Source of the DNA: Obelidium mucronatum
Lineage: Eukaryota > Chytridiomycota > Chytridiomycetes > Chytridiales > Chytriomycetaceae
NCBI GenBank assembly: GCA_025765595.1
Contig: JAIVFH010000147.1
Span: 1 to 64,000, forward strand
Direction: 5' to 3'
Length of the DNA stretch: 64,000 nucleotides
Below are positions 36,003 through 49,281 of the stretch, one piece after another. The notes under the pieces are model-generated. The model ran no database searches, was not told the origin of the DNA, and saw nothing but the letters and a program-made list of their open reading frames with translations. The position numbers and the translations under genes are program-made. Each line of letters begins with the position of its first letter. Within the stretch, counting starts at the first letter, position 1.

Positions 36003-38392
36003 TCAACCGGTCCCCCGCTCAACAAGCTCCTTCATCCGTTCACGCTCCCTCACCCCAAACCCAGCACACCCCAACACATCCAAAGTCAACAACCTAGGAC
36101 ATTTCCCAACGAATCGCGACATTCCTTCAAACGTTAATCGCGGACACGCTCTCACAATCAACACTTGCAAACCCAAGTTCCCAGCCCGTTCACTCTTGTC
36201 TGCAAGATCATCACCATCATCACCGTTATCGTCGTCATCGTCAATGTCCATCCGACAGTCTCCATCAAGATAACATTGATTTTCCACAGCAAGAAAAAAC
36301 CCATCATCCGTCACCCCATCACACCTCGACAAATCCAACAACTTCAACTCTCTACACCCCCTCAAAATCGCCTTCACACCAACATCCGTCAACCCCCAAC
36401 ACCACCCCCACCTCCACTCGCACTCCCAGTCAAGAAACTCATATACAAAGTATGTAACCGCGAACACCCTTCCCCCAACGCAACAGCAGCGCCATCACCC
36501 AACGGGCATTTACTAATCACAAGACTTAATAACCGAGGACACGTCTTTGAGATTGAAATGATGGCTTCGTTTGTCACTTGTGGGCACGAGTACAGGTTGA
36601 TGCTTTCCAAGTGCGGCAGGAGGGTTGTTAGCGCGGTTATGGCGGGGGTTGTTATTTTGTAGCATCCGCTGAAACAGAGGAGACGGAGGGATCCAGTTGG
36701 GATCGCAGTCGCGGTGGTGGTTGTCGTGGTGTTGGTTTCATTACAAGATGATTCAAGGATCATGGTGCGCAGGGAATCAAGCGATGCATCGCTCACGTTG
36801 AAACAGCCACTAAACTTTAACGTGTGTAACCCAGCATTGGAGGTGGGTTTACTGTTCCCTTGAATCAGTCGGGAGAGTTGGAATGTTGAGGTATCGCTGA
36901 TTTTGTTGCAGAGTACCCACGTTCAGGTATCGGAGATTGGGGAGAGTTGCGTGGGGTTCGTTTGTGATTGGGTTCACAAAGAAACTTGTGATTGTGGTGT
37001 CTGTGACGCCCATGCAGCCTTTCCAGTTGACGTTTGTTAGGGCGCGGCAGGAGGATGCGATTCGTTGGGTTCCGGGGTCGGATACTTGTGTGCATTCACT
37101 CATGTCGAGGGTTTCTAGGTGTGTGGTGCAGTGGGTGCTGATTGCCTCGCATACAGAGTTTTCGACGGCGCCAGAGAGGCCGCCGGTTAAAAGAATTGTT
37201 TTGAGAGATTTCTGGGTTCGAAAGAATGCAGAAGAGGAAGGTGGATAATGACTCGACGGAGTCTAGCGGGCACAATGAGGTGACTGAGATTCAGGGTCGT
37301 AAGACAGTTTGTATAAAGACACACAGCGAGCGCATGAAAAGAAACTGAAGTGATTGCTGAAAGATTGGAGAGCTCAAGAGTTTGAATGGGTATTTTGAAG
37401 GAATGGTGTGGCTTCTCCTTTTCGAGTGTCATGGCATAATCCAGAGGACACTCTGGTTCTCCAGATATGAGAGCCAAAAGACTTTTATCTGTCAGAGATG
37501 CGCTTAATCCGTTGAGTTTCAGTGATTTGAATCTAGGTGGGACCGGGAATCCAGCAGCGACGTAGTACTGTTTCCGAATGTCAACGAATTGAATCAATCC
37601 AGCTTCCGTCAGATTCGCACAGTCACTTAGATCCAGCGTATCCAGCAGCGGACACCCGGCGGCTAGCCACGCACAGCTTTCATCCGTCACCGCATCGCAG
37701 TCCGACATGTTGAGCTTCTGCAGCTTCTTGCAGCTAGCGGCGATCGTCCGTGGCACAGCGGTTGTCGCCAGCGGCAGCAGACTGAGCGACAAGTCGACAA
37801 CGTTCTTCATTTTAGCGAGCAGCGGCACGAGCCCGGCGTCTGTTTTCAGCGTTCAGTCGATTTCAAATGCACGTGACACACAGCACAACGCACCGCTCAG
37901 CTCGCAGCACCGCGCCACGTCGAGCGCGCGAAAGTCGGCGATCGCCGCAAAAGCCGCCAGCGCCGCCAGCGCAGCGTCCGTGCAGGCCACGCAGTCGGCG
38001 AGCCGCAGCGCGCGCAGCCGCGGACAGCCGGCGACCAGCGCGCAAACGAGTGCGTCGCCGACGCTGAACTGTGCTGCGCCGGCGAGGTCCACGGCGCTCA
38101 CGTGCGCAAACAACGCCGCACTGCGGGGCGCCGCCGCGCCCTCGGGCACCGCAAGCGACCGCACCCGCCGCGCGTGCCGCCGCAGGAGCCGCTCGGCGGC
38201 CGCCCCAGCGCCGCCGCCCTTCGCCCGCACCGCCGCCAGCACGCCGACCGGCGCCTCCCAGAGCACATCGCTCGCCAGCTCGTACAGCTGCGCCGAGGCC
38301 TGCGCCACTCGTTGCTGCGACAAAGTATCGAGGCGCCGGATAATGAGGAGAAGCGCTTCGGGCGGGAGATGCGCGAGCGTCGTGGTGTTCAT
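36003..38392 (-). CDS. F-box/LRR protein (FBXL/AMN1-like), with apparent frameshift
   Basis: Proposed exons 38392-37882, 37839-37274, 37211-36917 and 36858-36003 (about 742 aa if one frame break is bridged). An F-box (LAHLPPEALLLIIRRL) precedes about a dozen Cys-type leucine-rich repeats such as CKKLQKLNMSDCDAVTDES and CRELKLLDLSRCDGVTDDG. These proteins are SCF substrate receptors. The reading frame breaks in a glycine-rich stretch at a five-G run (36393-36397). One extra G would restore it; a short intron there is also possible. Intron 1 is only 42 nt. Exon 1 is very GC-rich and Ala-rich. The start at 38434 is also in frame but gives a poly-Lys leader. Confidence 0.72.
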
Positions 38393-38786
38393 TCTATTCT
38401 GTGTCTTTTTTTTTTTTGTTCGCTGATTAGCCACCCAACTCTTCTTAAGAACGGGTCAACAAACAAAAGTGCCAGCCACGCCGCCACACCGAAGTTGTGT
38501 TCAGTTGAATCCAATTGTCTTTATTCGATCATGCACGTATCCATTATTTTTCGATTCTTTGATTCTTGTTTCAATCACTTTCCCTTCTTGTCCACACCGC
38601 CCAAGAACAAAACAATTAGAAATCAACACTTAAGATTTATTATTAACTCACTTTTTTGTTCTTATTGTTAAAAAACCAGATTCAGGACAAAACTTAAGAA
38701 AACAGAATAAAATACAAACAAATTAAAAAAAAAAAATGCTAAACATAATCCAAAACTCTATAATACATTTCTTGTCTTTGATCCGC
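38393..38786. other. intergenic
   Basis: AT-rich spacer between the F-box/LRR start and the 3' end of the next zinc-finger gene. Nothing recognised. Confidence 0.5.
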
Positions 38787-40466
38787 TCAATTTACTTCGA
38801 GTCGAGACCGCTTTCGTCTTCTAGCTCCCTTCACTTCCTCTTCCGAAACACCCACTCCATCATATCCTGCCCCATCATCCCCAACATCTACTGGAACACC
38901 ATGCATTCCTAACCGATGTCTTTGCATATCAAAACGCCGTCTCATCACTTTCCCACACAAGAAGCACGAATACATTTCAACCTTGGCCAACACTACTTTA
39001 GGAGTCGTAGGTGCAAGCGGCAAATGCGTCATGTAATGGATCTTGAGATTGTACCGACGATTACACCCAAAACTACATCCTTTATACGGACAGCAAAACT
39101 CTCGTCGGACGGGACACATTTCAATCGTGAGGATTTCATTCGGATCCATAATACATGGCGCTGAATCCTCGTCGTCTTCAACGACAGGATGGTTCTTGGC
39201 AGACGCCGATCGCTTCGGTGATTTCCTGGCAGACAATACAGGAGACTGTGGTGGGCCTGGTGCTGGTAGTTGGATATGGACTTGTTCCAAAAGCTGTCTG
39301 TCCTTGTATGTTCGACGCTTTCGTGTGACTGGTCGTGGTTGCGATAAATCCGGAACTTGGATGGGTATACTGGAGATGGAGGAGCTAGTAGAGTTTGCCC
39401 GTGCACGGGCATTGTTTGTAGAAGTAGTTGCAGTAGAAGAAGTAGCAGCAGTAGGTAGGTATTCGTCCAAGAACGAAAAGGGGTCTTGATCCTCATAATC
39501 AAGAGGAGTTTGCTCGGGAGTAGATTGGGAAAAGGGGAGAGGTAGCGCCAACGAAGGAGGTGTACAATTGACATTGGCAGCAGTAGCAGCAGTAGTTATA
39601 GTAGAATCAGCGTCTTCAACCGTCACCCGAACAACATCAGGATCATCCAAAATAGACTGAAAAGCCTCCAAAGTCACAGTAGGAGTATCAAGCATCCTCA
39701 ACAAATGGTCCGACTTTAACGCATTAGAGTAATCCCCCGCCGCACCCTTTTGGTTGTGATGGTTGTGTGAGTGGTGGAGGTGGTGATGGTGATCGCGAGG
39801 AGTCGTCTCGTCTGGAAACATGATTTGATCCATCATGACAAGAGCATATGTATCCAATGTGTTCGTGTCCAGGTCAGTGACGTTTTGGTTTACATTTGAG
39901 TCAAACAACAAACCATTGTCCCCAGACAAGGCGCTCTGGTGCTGCTGCTGCTGTTCCTCCTCATTCGTCGTGGCATCAGCAGCAGTGACGGAGGCAAGGA
40001 ACCCCAAGTCAACGGCACTCAGAAACTCCTCCAACGACATCACTTCATCTCCACTTTGTTGTGTTTGGCCAAGCATTGAATTTTCGAGCCAAGCAGCAGC
40101 AGCAGCACCAGCACCAGCACCAAAATCGCCAAAGGACAACAAGGGCTTCACCAAGTTTCCATCCACAACACTACTGGATTTTTCAGTCATCACAGCACCA
40201 AACAAAAAGGGGGTTGGGGGAGCATTATCACCTTGTGAAAACCCAGAAGAGGAGGAGGGAGAAGTAGTTGCTGCTGCGGGAGGAGGAGAAGAGGAACGGG
40301 CCAAACAGGCCGAATCAAAGTTTGGAGTAGAGACTGCAGAAGAGTGCAGTGAGAGGGCGGGTGATGGTGGACAGTCTGCTGTTATGTGCGCAGTTTGGGT
40401 CATGTCGATGAAAGCGTCAAAGTCAAAGTCGGTGTTGGAGACCGCTTGATTCACGGAAGAGAGCAT
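38787..40466 (-). CDS. C2H2 zinc-finger transcription factor
   Basis: Intronless, 559 aa. The first 400 residues are rich in Ser, Ala, Gln and His, with acidic patches, as in activation regions. Two fingers lie near 460-540: CPYKGCSFGCNRRYNLKIH (C-x4-C-x12-H-x3-H) and CFLCGKVMRRRFDMQRH (C-x2-C-x12-H-x4-H). A basic patch (KRRTYKDRQ) before the fingers and another (ARRRKRSR) at the C-terminus may be nuclear signals. It is unrelated in sequence to the zinc-finger pair at 1.2-4.7 kb outside the finger pattern. Target genes unknown. Confidence 0.82.
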   Translation of the reverse strand: MLSSVNQAVSNTDFDFDAFIDMTQTAHITADCPPSPALSLHSSAVSTPNFDSACLARSSSPPPAAATTSPSSSSGFSQGDNAPPTPFLFGAVMTEKSSSVVDGNLVKPLLSFGDFGAGAGAAAAAWLENSMLGQTQQSGDEVMSLEEFLSAVDLGFLASVTAADATTNEEEQQQQHQSALSGDNGLLFDSNVNQNVTDLDTNTLDTYALVMMDQIMFPDETTPRDHHHHLHHSHNHHNQKGAAGDYSNALKSDHLLRMLDTPTVTLEAFQSILDDPDVVRVTVEDADSTITTAATAANVNCTPPSLALPLPFSQSTPEQTPLDYEDQDPFSFLDEYLPTAATSSTATTSTNNARARANSTSSSISSIPIQVPDLSQPRPVTRKRRTYKDRQLLEQVHIQLPAPGPPQSPVLSARKSPKRSASAKNHPVVEDDEDSAPCIMDPNEILTIEMCPVRREFCCPYKGCSFGCNRRYNLKIHYMTHLPLAPTTPKVVLAKVEMYSCFLCGKVMRRRFDMQRHRLGMHGVPVDVGDDGAGYDGVGVSEEEVKGARRRKRSRLEVN

Positions 40467-40612
40467 GGTCGATGTTGTGTTAAAAACGCTGGCGGTGTGT
40501 TGGGGCGGTTTTTTTTAAAACAGGTACCTTCTGGGTGGAACAGGCTAGGGTGGAGGAGTTTTTCGCTTTTTTTCTATCCGAACAAAAACGAAAGGATTTA
40601 CTTGACCGGGTT

Positions 40613-41596
40613 TCAGTATCCCGACGCGTACCCATCGCTATCATATTCATCCTCCTCATCATGATAATCATCATAGTTTTCGTCGTAATACCCATCCCCT
40701 TCCAAGTCCCCAAACACAGAATCAGTGTCCTCCGACATCAACTCAAAATCACCATCCTCCGTGTCCAAGTCAGACCAACCCGGCCGGTAATTAAATAAGC
40801 TGTCTAGTATGGTAGAAAATGGAAACTGCACGCTATTCAAGACTGCCCCCATTTCTTTGGCCTTTTCATTGAACAAGACCAGATCCCAATTCATCCGAAC
40901 AGTCCGTTTTTCCACCCCATTATTATTGTATTCGCTTTTCCCTTCATTTGCGGCGGTAGCAGAAGAAATAGAACATGAATCCATCGACCACGAATGAAGA
41001 ACAACCTCATTCTCAAACCCACACACGATTCCAGTCACACTCAGCACGGCAGAATCAATTCCACTATACACTGAAATTGAGTGCTCCTTTTTTATCGCCA
41101 CTTGCCGAACCTGGTGTTCCGGCGGAAACCGCACGTCCAAGAATACAAAGGCTCGTCCAGCCGAACCCCTTTCGTCAGTCGTCAACAAAACACCCATCTG
41201 CGATTCCATGCTTTTATCCCAAGCGCATCCAGAATAATAGTCTTCCTTGATAACCATTTTCATTCTATTAAGAGAGATGCGGGATTGGAACATGAGTGGT
41301 CCACTCGGGTGTATTTCCTCTTTTGGCCAGATGAAGGAAACAGCTCCAGCTGCATCAGCCACGACTGAGTTCTTTGCCATTCTGTATTTCCGAGGCACTT
41401 GGATGTCGTCGTTGCCGAATCGGGATTCCAGGCTGTCGGCTTCGAGTGTCAAGTCTAAATACTGGATGGCTCTTTTGATTCGATCGAGCGCAAAGATGCG
41501 GTGTTTTTTGTTGAGTTTTGTGGATTTGAGGAGGATGGTTTGGAGTGGGAGCCATGCGTAGAGGTAACTCATTAATTCATTGGGAAGCGTTTCCAT
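40613..41596 (-). CDS. F-box-like protein with acidic tail
   Basis: Intronless, 327 aa. The first 45 residues (LPNELMSYLYAWLPLQTIL) resemble an F-box. The middle may be a beta-rich domain (FVFLDVRFPPEHQVRQVAI, ISVYSGIDSAVLSVTGIVCG). The last 50 residues are very acidic with many Asp/Glu/Tyr. Family is not recognised beyond the F-box. It is in tandem with the zinc-finger gene downstream (146 bp apart). Confidence 0.65.
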   Translation of the reverse strand: METLPNELMSYLYAWLPLQTILLKSTKLNKKHRIFALDRIKRAIQYLDLTLEADSLESRFGNDDIQVPRKYRMAKNSVVADAAGAVSFIWPKEEIHPSGPLMFQSRISLNRMKMVIKEDYYSGCAWDKSMESQMGVLLTTDERGSAGRAFVFLDVRFPPEHQVRQVAIKKEHSISVYSGIDSAVLSVTGIVCGFENEVVLHSWSMDSCSISSATAANEGKSEYNNNGVEKRTVRMNWDLVLFNEKAKEMGAVLNSVQFPFSTILDSLFNYRPGWSDLDTEDGDFELMSEDTDSVFGDLEGDGYYDENYDDYHDEEDEYDSDGYASGY

Positions 41597-42623
41597 TTAT
41601 TGATCTTTTTTTTTTGTAACCATTCCATATTTCTCTTTCCAATAAGCTTGCTGATTACATTCTATCGTGTTCCATTGTTTCCTTTTTGATACCTTTCCAA
41701 ACCCCCCCTCTCAAACCTCCTTGACGACTGTTTTGTGATGGAGACTCTTTGAAACGCAAGTGGACTACATACTTTTTTTTTTTTCTCATTGAATCAGCAG
41801 GCCACTTGGTTTAGTTGCTCGTGCAGTGACAATACCTTCTCTTACTGGGACATCCGTGGGTCATACCATCGATCCCGTCCCCCTCTGAACCAAACAAATG
41901 ACACCTGCGCCTTTTCAATCATCTGAGTTTCAACCGTTGAGTTTTTTTTTACTCTGAGTTTGACTTTCCATTGCGTAATGAAGTGTCAAGTCTAACCAAA
42001 ACGATGGCTCGTTGGATGGGCGGGTTATTTGATATCGAGTTTTATTGATTTGTTTATATATTATTCCATAAACTTTTTGATTTTATCAATCGTTTCCTTT
42101 TGCATTCTGGCGATTGGTTGGATTGGTTCACGGTCCGCCTTTACCTAATTTTCCGTTTTTTTTTGTTTTTTTTTTTGGAAAGAATCTCAGTTTAATTAAA
42201 GGTCGGGGTCTGACGCTTAACTCTGGCTTCTGATTCAGTCGCGTTGCATTCTTCCCAATGCATCGTGTTGAGGCTGTCAGTCGTTCCCTTGTGCATGGAG
42301 CTCCTCAGACCGTTGACTGGAATCAAATCGCGAAAGTTAAATAGTGAACTGATTTTAAAACAATTGTAACATTGCCATTCACACCTTTGCGACGGTAACC
42401 AGCAGTCGAGTTACCGACGCGCTTTGACAATGACAAAAGATTGAAGCTTTTCAAAGCATAGAGACGGGTTGCCAGCTTTTTCCACATTTTCCCTCTTCTG
42501 TTCTTTTTGCGTTTGTTTTGAACAAAGAAGTGTGTTTGTTTTGTTTCCACCCAAAAAAGTTCGATTGCAAATCATAAAGCAGATTTGGAATTTAATCGAA
42601 ATGCATCATCCGTTACTTTTTTT
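41597..42623. other. 1-kb intergenic region with structured elements
   Basis: No convincing ORF. It holds a perfect 7-bp inverted repeat (CGGTAAC 42393-42399 with GTTACCG 42410-42416) and a possible 105-nt folded segment at 42207-42311 (see findings). Several T-rich runs are present. Confidence 0.5.
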
Positions 42624-43403
42624 TTAATCTTCCTTTACAATCATGAAATCCAGTAACCGAATCGCTCCACTACTTTCATCCTCCACACCAGCTACACCTC
42701 GATCCTCTCTTTTGGCACGTTTCTTGATCCAAGTTATAGCAAACTGACATCTCCATGCAATTATAATCAAAGCGCCGACGCCGACAATGAATGCAACGGT
42801 TGCGAATGATATTCCAATCGTTGCTGCTGTTGAGATTTCTTTTGGTCCGATACAACCCAAAGAATACGGCATCCCCGGTTCCGGTTTACATTCATGCTTA
42901 TCCGGGCAATTTTGCAGAATCGGGCTTACAGCTGGTTGTTGTATAAAGGGTTCAAGTTTTAGATACTTCCATCTTGCCGCCACAATCAAAAAAATCATTT
43001 ACCATGTCGAAAGCAAGGATAGTAAGTCGTATTCGTATTACAAATAACCGCATCGAGAGGTACATTCTGGCATGATCCCATCGGTGGGACAGCACATGTT
43101 GCATCTTCGGGTTTCACACAGCTATGGGTGTATCCCATCGGTCCATCGCAGCATACCAGACCCGTCGGACAAGGAGATTCGGTTTTAGATGACACTATAT
43201 ATTTTTTTGAAGAATCGATGATCAGATCCCCCCCAAACTCAAGAATCAAATTCTTTGCAAATACCTCCTCGATTGCAAGTGGAGAAGGTATTGTTTCCTG
43301 TGCATACAATAGCCCCATCGCTCGCCCATTTGCAAGTTCCAGCAGCGGCGAGCGAGCTCAAACCAAGAAGAACAAGGAGATGATAACTTGAAACAGGATA
43401 CAT
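42624..43403 (-). CDS. Cys-rich single-pass membrane protein
   Basis: Exons 43403-43265, 43194-43003 and 42931-42624 encode 212 aa. A signal peptide (YPVSSYHLLVLLGLSSLAA) is followed by a Cys-rich outer domain (CPTGLVCCDGPMGYTHSC, CPDKHECKPEPGMPYSLGC). One transmembrane helix follows (ATIGISFATVAFIVGVGALI), then a basic cytoplasmic tail (KKRAKRED). The build is that of a type I surface protein. Ligand and family unknown. Introns are in phase 1 throughout, as in many extracellular modular proteins. The start codon is only 26 bp from that of the divergent OTU gene. Confidence 0.7.
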
Positions 43404-43429
43404 CCAATTCACAAATACATAAAAAAATA
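43404..43429. promoter_or_regulatory. 26-bp gap between divergent start codons
   Basis: The membrane-protein gene (minus) and the OTU gene (plus) have start codons 26 bp apart, with an A-rich gap. Both transcripts must start within the other gene or use very short leaders, so their 5' ends may overlap. Confidence 0.55.
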
Positions 43430-44479
43430 ATGACAAAAGGAAAGAAGTCCAAAACAAAGACATCAAAACACTCTGCAAACTCAATAGAAGCACAACTGCA
43501 AACATTTGGCCTCGAATTATTCGATGTCTCTGGCGACGGAAACTGTCTGTTCCGGTCTCTCTCACACCAACTTGACCACACCCAGAACAACCACGCAAAA
43601 TACAGAGCTGACATTGTCAAACACATGAAGCTGAACCAGGATCTATACGCCCCGTTTCTGGATGAAGACGAAACAATCGACCAGCGGTTACGGCGGATGG
43701 AGAAACCAGGCGTTTATGGCGATAACTTGGAGATTGTGGCCTTCTCCCGGGCGTTTAAAGTCGGAGTCGTGATTCATCAAATCGGACAACCCGTGTGGGT
43801 TGTGGACGCGTGTGGAGACGATGGACAAGGCGGTGCAGAGGATCGTGCGATTATTCATATTGTTTACCATTCGTGGGAACACTATTCCTCTGTTATTCCT
43901 TCAACGAATCGTGCTTCTGAATCTGCATCTAAATCTACATCAACCAAGGACTCTTCAAAAGAGTTGCCTTTATCCATCAAGGAACGTCTCGTTGTTTCGT
44001 CAATCCCAAAACACCTCGATACCCCTTCTGTCGAAACAATTCGAAGACTCCTTCAAGAATACAACGATGATATCGGTGCAGTGGTAGAAGCTTTTGTGGC
44101 TCAAGTCTACGCTGTTGATTACGATGGCGAAAATGATTCGGCGGGGCTTGGAAAACCGTTGGAGTCACATAATGGGAATACAGAAGTGAATATCGATATT
44201 ATTCCTTCAGAACTGAATATCGAGGTTTCTGAATCCAAGAGTTTGGAAGAACCCGACCCTTCAATACCGAAAAAGAAAGACAAAAAACCTTCCGCCAAGG
44301 AATTGAGGGCACTCAAAAAGAAGGCACAAAAGGAAAATTCATTGGCTAAAAAACGGAACGCCAATTATATCCCAGAAATCGGACCCGACGTGAAGGTGTT
44401 ACACCCACAAACATCCAGTCTCGCCACTATGCAGTCAATCAACAGCTTATCGCAAGAGCTGAAAGCAACGTTTATTTGA
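43430..44479 (+). CDS. OTU-family deubiquitinase (OTUD3-like)
   Basis: Intronless, 349 aa, starting at the ATG at 43430. The OTU domain spans about residues 25-160: the catalytic Asp/Cys box VSGDGNCLFRSLSHQL near 34-49, the GDNLEIVAFSRAF segment, and the catalytic His in IVYHSWEHYSSV near 150. The C-terminus is Lys/Glu-rich (KKKDKKPSAKELRALKKKAQ). Such cysteine proteases remove ubiquitin chains. A UBA-like segment (PSVETIRRLLQEYNDDIGAVVEAF) follows the protease domain, as in OTUD3. Chain preference cannot be read from sequence. Confidence 0.88.
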   Translation: MTKGKKSKTKTSKHSANSIEAQLQTFGLELFDVSGDGNCLFRSLSHQLDHTQNNHAKYRADIVKHMKLNQDLYAPFLDEDETIDQRLRRMEKPGVYGDNLEIVAFSRAFKVGVVIHQIGQPVWVVDACGDDGQGGAEDRAIIHIVYHSWEHYSSVIPSTNRASESASKSTSTKDSSKELPLSIKERLVVSSIPKHLDTPSVETIRRLLQEYNDDIGAVVEAFVAQVYAVDYDGENDSAGLGKPLESHNGNTEVNIDIIPSELNIEVSESKSLEEPDPSIPKKKDKKPSAKELRALKKKAQKENSLAKKRNANYIPEIGPDVKVLHPQTSSLATMQSINSLSQELKATFI

Positions 44480-44592
44480 TCGTAAAAATAATATAATGAG
44501 GGATCAGAAAACCAGGGTTTCTGATAACATCCGCCAATAAAACGTGGTGGTGCTTGGTTTTTCTCTCAATTTCTCACATCCAAACAAAACAA

Positions 44593-46697
<2,105 letters not shown>

Positions 46698-47378
46698 AAT
46701 AACCAGGGGAAACTCTTTTTGTTATAGTTATTGTTTTTTTTTTGTGTTTATACAAGCTGGAAGTAAATATCCCCCCTGTTCCATTTGATTTATGACGTTT
46801 GAACCTACACCGGCAACCACCTTTTACGATAGAATTAAATTACTATAGAACAGAGATTCGATCGTAATTCTATTGGAATCTCTTGAACTGTGTTCTATTG
46901 AATAGTCGATCGAATTATGAACGATAGAATTTTGACGTAGGTATTCGATAATAATTTCCAATCCATCTGAATAACTCACTTTCGAACCGCTTTCCTCGTC
47001 AGCGGACTTGGAGTCAATGGTTCCTCGGAACCCAAGTCTCAAAGGAATAAGAAGGTTCGCCCGCCCGAAAGAATGCGGAATCTGGGAAACTCTTTACTAA
47101 GAACCACATATTCCCTTTACAGTCTCGTTTGGCCGTCAATACTTTGTAGTACGTATATTTAATTTGCACATATTTGATGCCCAACACAATTCCATCCTTT
47201 GGATACTAATGTCGAACGTTTTGAACCTAGGCCCTTTTCTGTGGTGCATGGCAAAGCAAAATTTTCCAATTTCTTTTTTTTCGTCTTGAACTTTCGAAAA
47301 TTTTTTTCCGACCCAAGTATAAATTTGTTAAATTGTAATTTTTTTTAATCAGAAAAGAAAAAAAGGCCCGAGAAAACA
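46698..47378. other. intergenic with imperfect inverted repeats
   Basis: Between phosphoglucomutase and the MFS gene. The part 46830-46935 has overlapping imperfect inverted repeats (for example AGAGATTC with GAATCTCT, and ATAGAACA with TGTTCTAT). No gene is supported. Confidence 0.5.
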
Positions 47379-49254
47379 ATGTTCCAGACAGCATCATCCG
47401 CTCCAGCGACGGAGTCGACTCAACTTCAAGTGCTGGCCGAAAGGCTTGATCTACCTCTTCAAGACAGTGACTTGAAGGCTCCGACTACCGTTGACGACGT
47501 TCCAATGGTTATTTTGAAGCCTATCCAATTTACATTTGTCATCATTGGATTGGTTATAGCCGCTGTCATTGGATCCCTAGATGTGACGATTTTCGCCACT
47601 GCATTGAAAGCAATTGTCGGCGAGTTTGGAGACCAAGAACTCGTGCCATGGATCGGTAAAAGTAAAGAAACGAACGCTTCTTCTTTTCTAACGAAACAAA
47701 AAAAAATGATACTTTAAGCAAGCTCATACATGATGCTCTCAGCCTCATCCGGTATTCTATATGGGAAACTATCCGACGTCTTTGGCCGCCGTCCCGTATA
47801 TGCTCTATCCATGTTCTTTATGTTGCTTGGATCGTTGATTTGCGCCGTGTCGCAAAACATGCAAGTTTTGATTGTCGGGCGAGCCATTTCGGGGTTCGGG
47901 TGTGGTGGTATCCAAGCCATGGTTTTGATTATTTTGACTGACTTGGTCACGTTTGAAGCTAGAGGGTATGGGCAACTCATTCAAAAACACGCTTTTACTT
48001 ATTTGATACGCATTTTTTTGACAGGAAATACCAGTCATTGATGGGTGCTACGATCGGCTTGTCCATGATTCTTGGTCCTGTTATTGGTGGCGCAATCACT
48101 GACAATACAAGCTGGCGCTGGTGCTTCTACATTAATCTACCCCTGGGCGCTATAAGTTCCGTCTTGGTACTCCTTTTCCTGAAAACTCCGCCCCGAAAGC
48201 TTTCATTTGCTGACGCAGTGACTCGGATTGATTGGCTTGGCTCATTCTTGGTATTCTTTGCCATTTTGAGTTTCATGACTCCGTTACAATTGGGAGGCAG
48301 TCTTTGGGCTTGGAATTCGCCTCAAGTTATTGTGTTGCTTGTTTTTTCGGTTGTTTTGGCAGGGTTGTTTGTTCGTGTGGAGATGAAAGCAAGTCATGCA
48401 ATCATTCCGCCTGGGTTGTTTACAAACTGGAATGTGCCTGCTCTTATTGCGATTGTTTTCTTTCTTGGAGCTGTTTTTCTGACAGTGGTTACTTTTTTTC
48501 CGTGAGTTTTTACTTTCGCTATGTTTTCTAGAGGTTTGAATTCTCAAAAAACCGCTTTTGCCCCAAACGAATTAGATTTTTCTTTCAAATCATTCGCGGC
48601 TATTCTGCGACAGAGGCTGGGTCCGCGTTAACTCCGACCCTGATTGGATTGATTGTTGCAACCATTGCATGTGGAATCATTGTCTCGAAAACTGGAAACT
48701 ACACGCGATTCTTTTATTTCGGACCTTTGCTGGTTATTCCAGGGACAGTTCTCTGTTCTCGCTTGTCTGAAACTTCGTCAAATGCTGAGCTGATTCTGTA
48801 TCAGGGAATTCTCGGTTTAGGGTTGGGCACAATGTTCCAAATGAGAACTCTGGCATTACAGTCTTCGGTAGCCAAAAAACACATGGCCACAGCGACAAGT
48901 ATCGCTAGTACTCTCCTTGCGCTGGGGGGTGCTGTCGGGGTTGCCATGACCGGCACCATTTTGAATAACTTGGTGGACCGCTATTCGCAAAACCAACCAG
49001 CCTTGACAAAGATTCTCGCGAGTACAAGTGAAACGGCTGGGGTTTCTACAAACGCGCAAAATATCTTGGCTCTTTCTGCTGCATTGAAAGCGATTGGCAA
49101 GACGACTCCCGAGTTGGCAAATGTCACTGGCGAGGCTGTTGTGGAGTTGGCGCACGCGTTCAACCAGGCTTTTAAAACTGCCATGTTGTCACTTCTTCCC
49201 TTCCCTATTTTGATTCTAGTGTTGGCGTTTGTGTTGAAGAACATCAAGTTGTGA
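47379..49254 (+). CDS. MFS transporter, DHA2 (14-TM) family
   Basis: Exons 47379-47655, 47719-47965, 48025-48501 and 48576-49254 encode 559 aa. The protein has about 14 predicted hydrophobic segments. MFS motif A appears in GKLSDVFGRRPV, motif C-like glycines in LGPVIGGAI, and a typical SWRWCFYINLPLG. DHA2 members expel drugs, toxins, siderophores or basic amino acids by proton antiport. The long hydrophilic N-terminus (about 48 residues) is cytosolic. Substrate unknown. Confidence 0.9.
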
Positions 49255-49281
49255 TTTCAAATCATCCAGAAATAAACGCAC

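Noticed and set aside
38071..38671. Pro/Arg-rich frames opposite the F-box/LRR exon 1
   Set aside because: They reflect GC-rich shadow coding without known motifs.
41821..41900. Possible U4 snRNA, because of a string resembling GCAGTGGCAATACC
   Set aside because: No GCTAAT segment able to pair with the U6 stem I region, no kink-turn hairpin and no Sm site follow.
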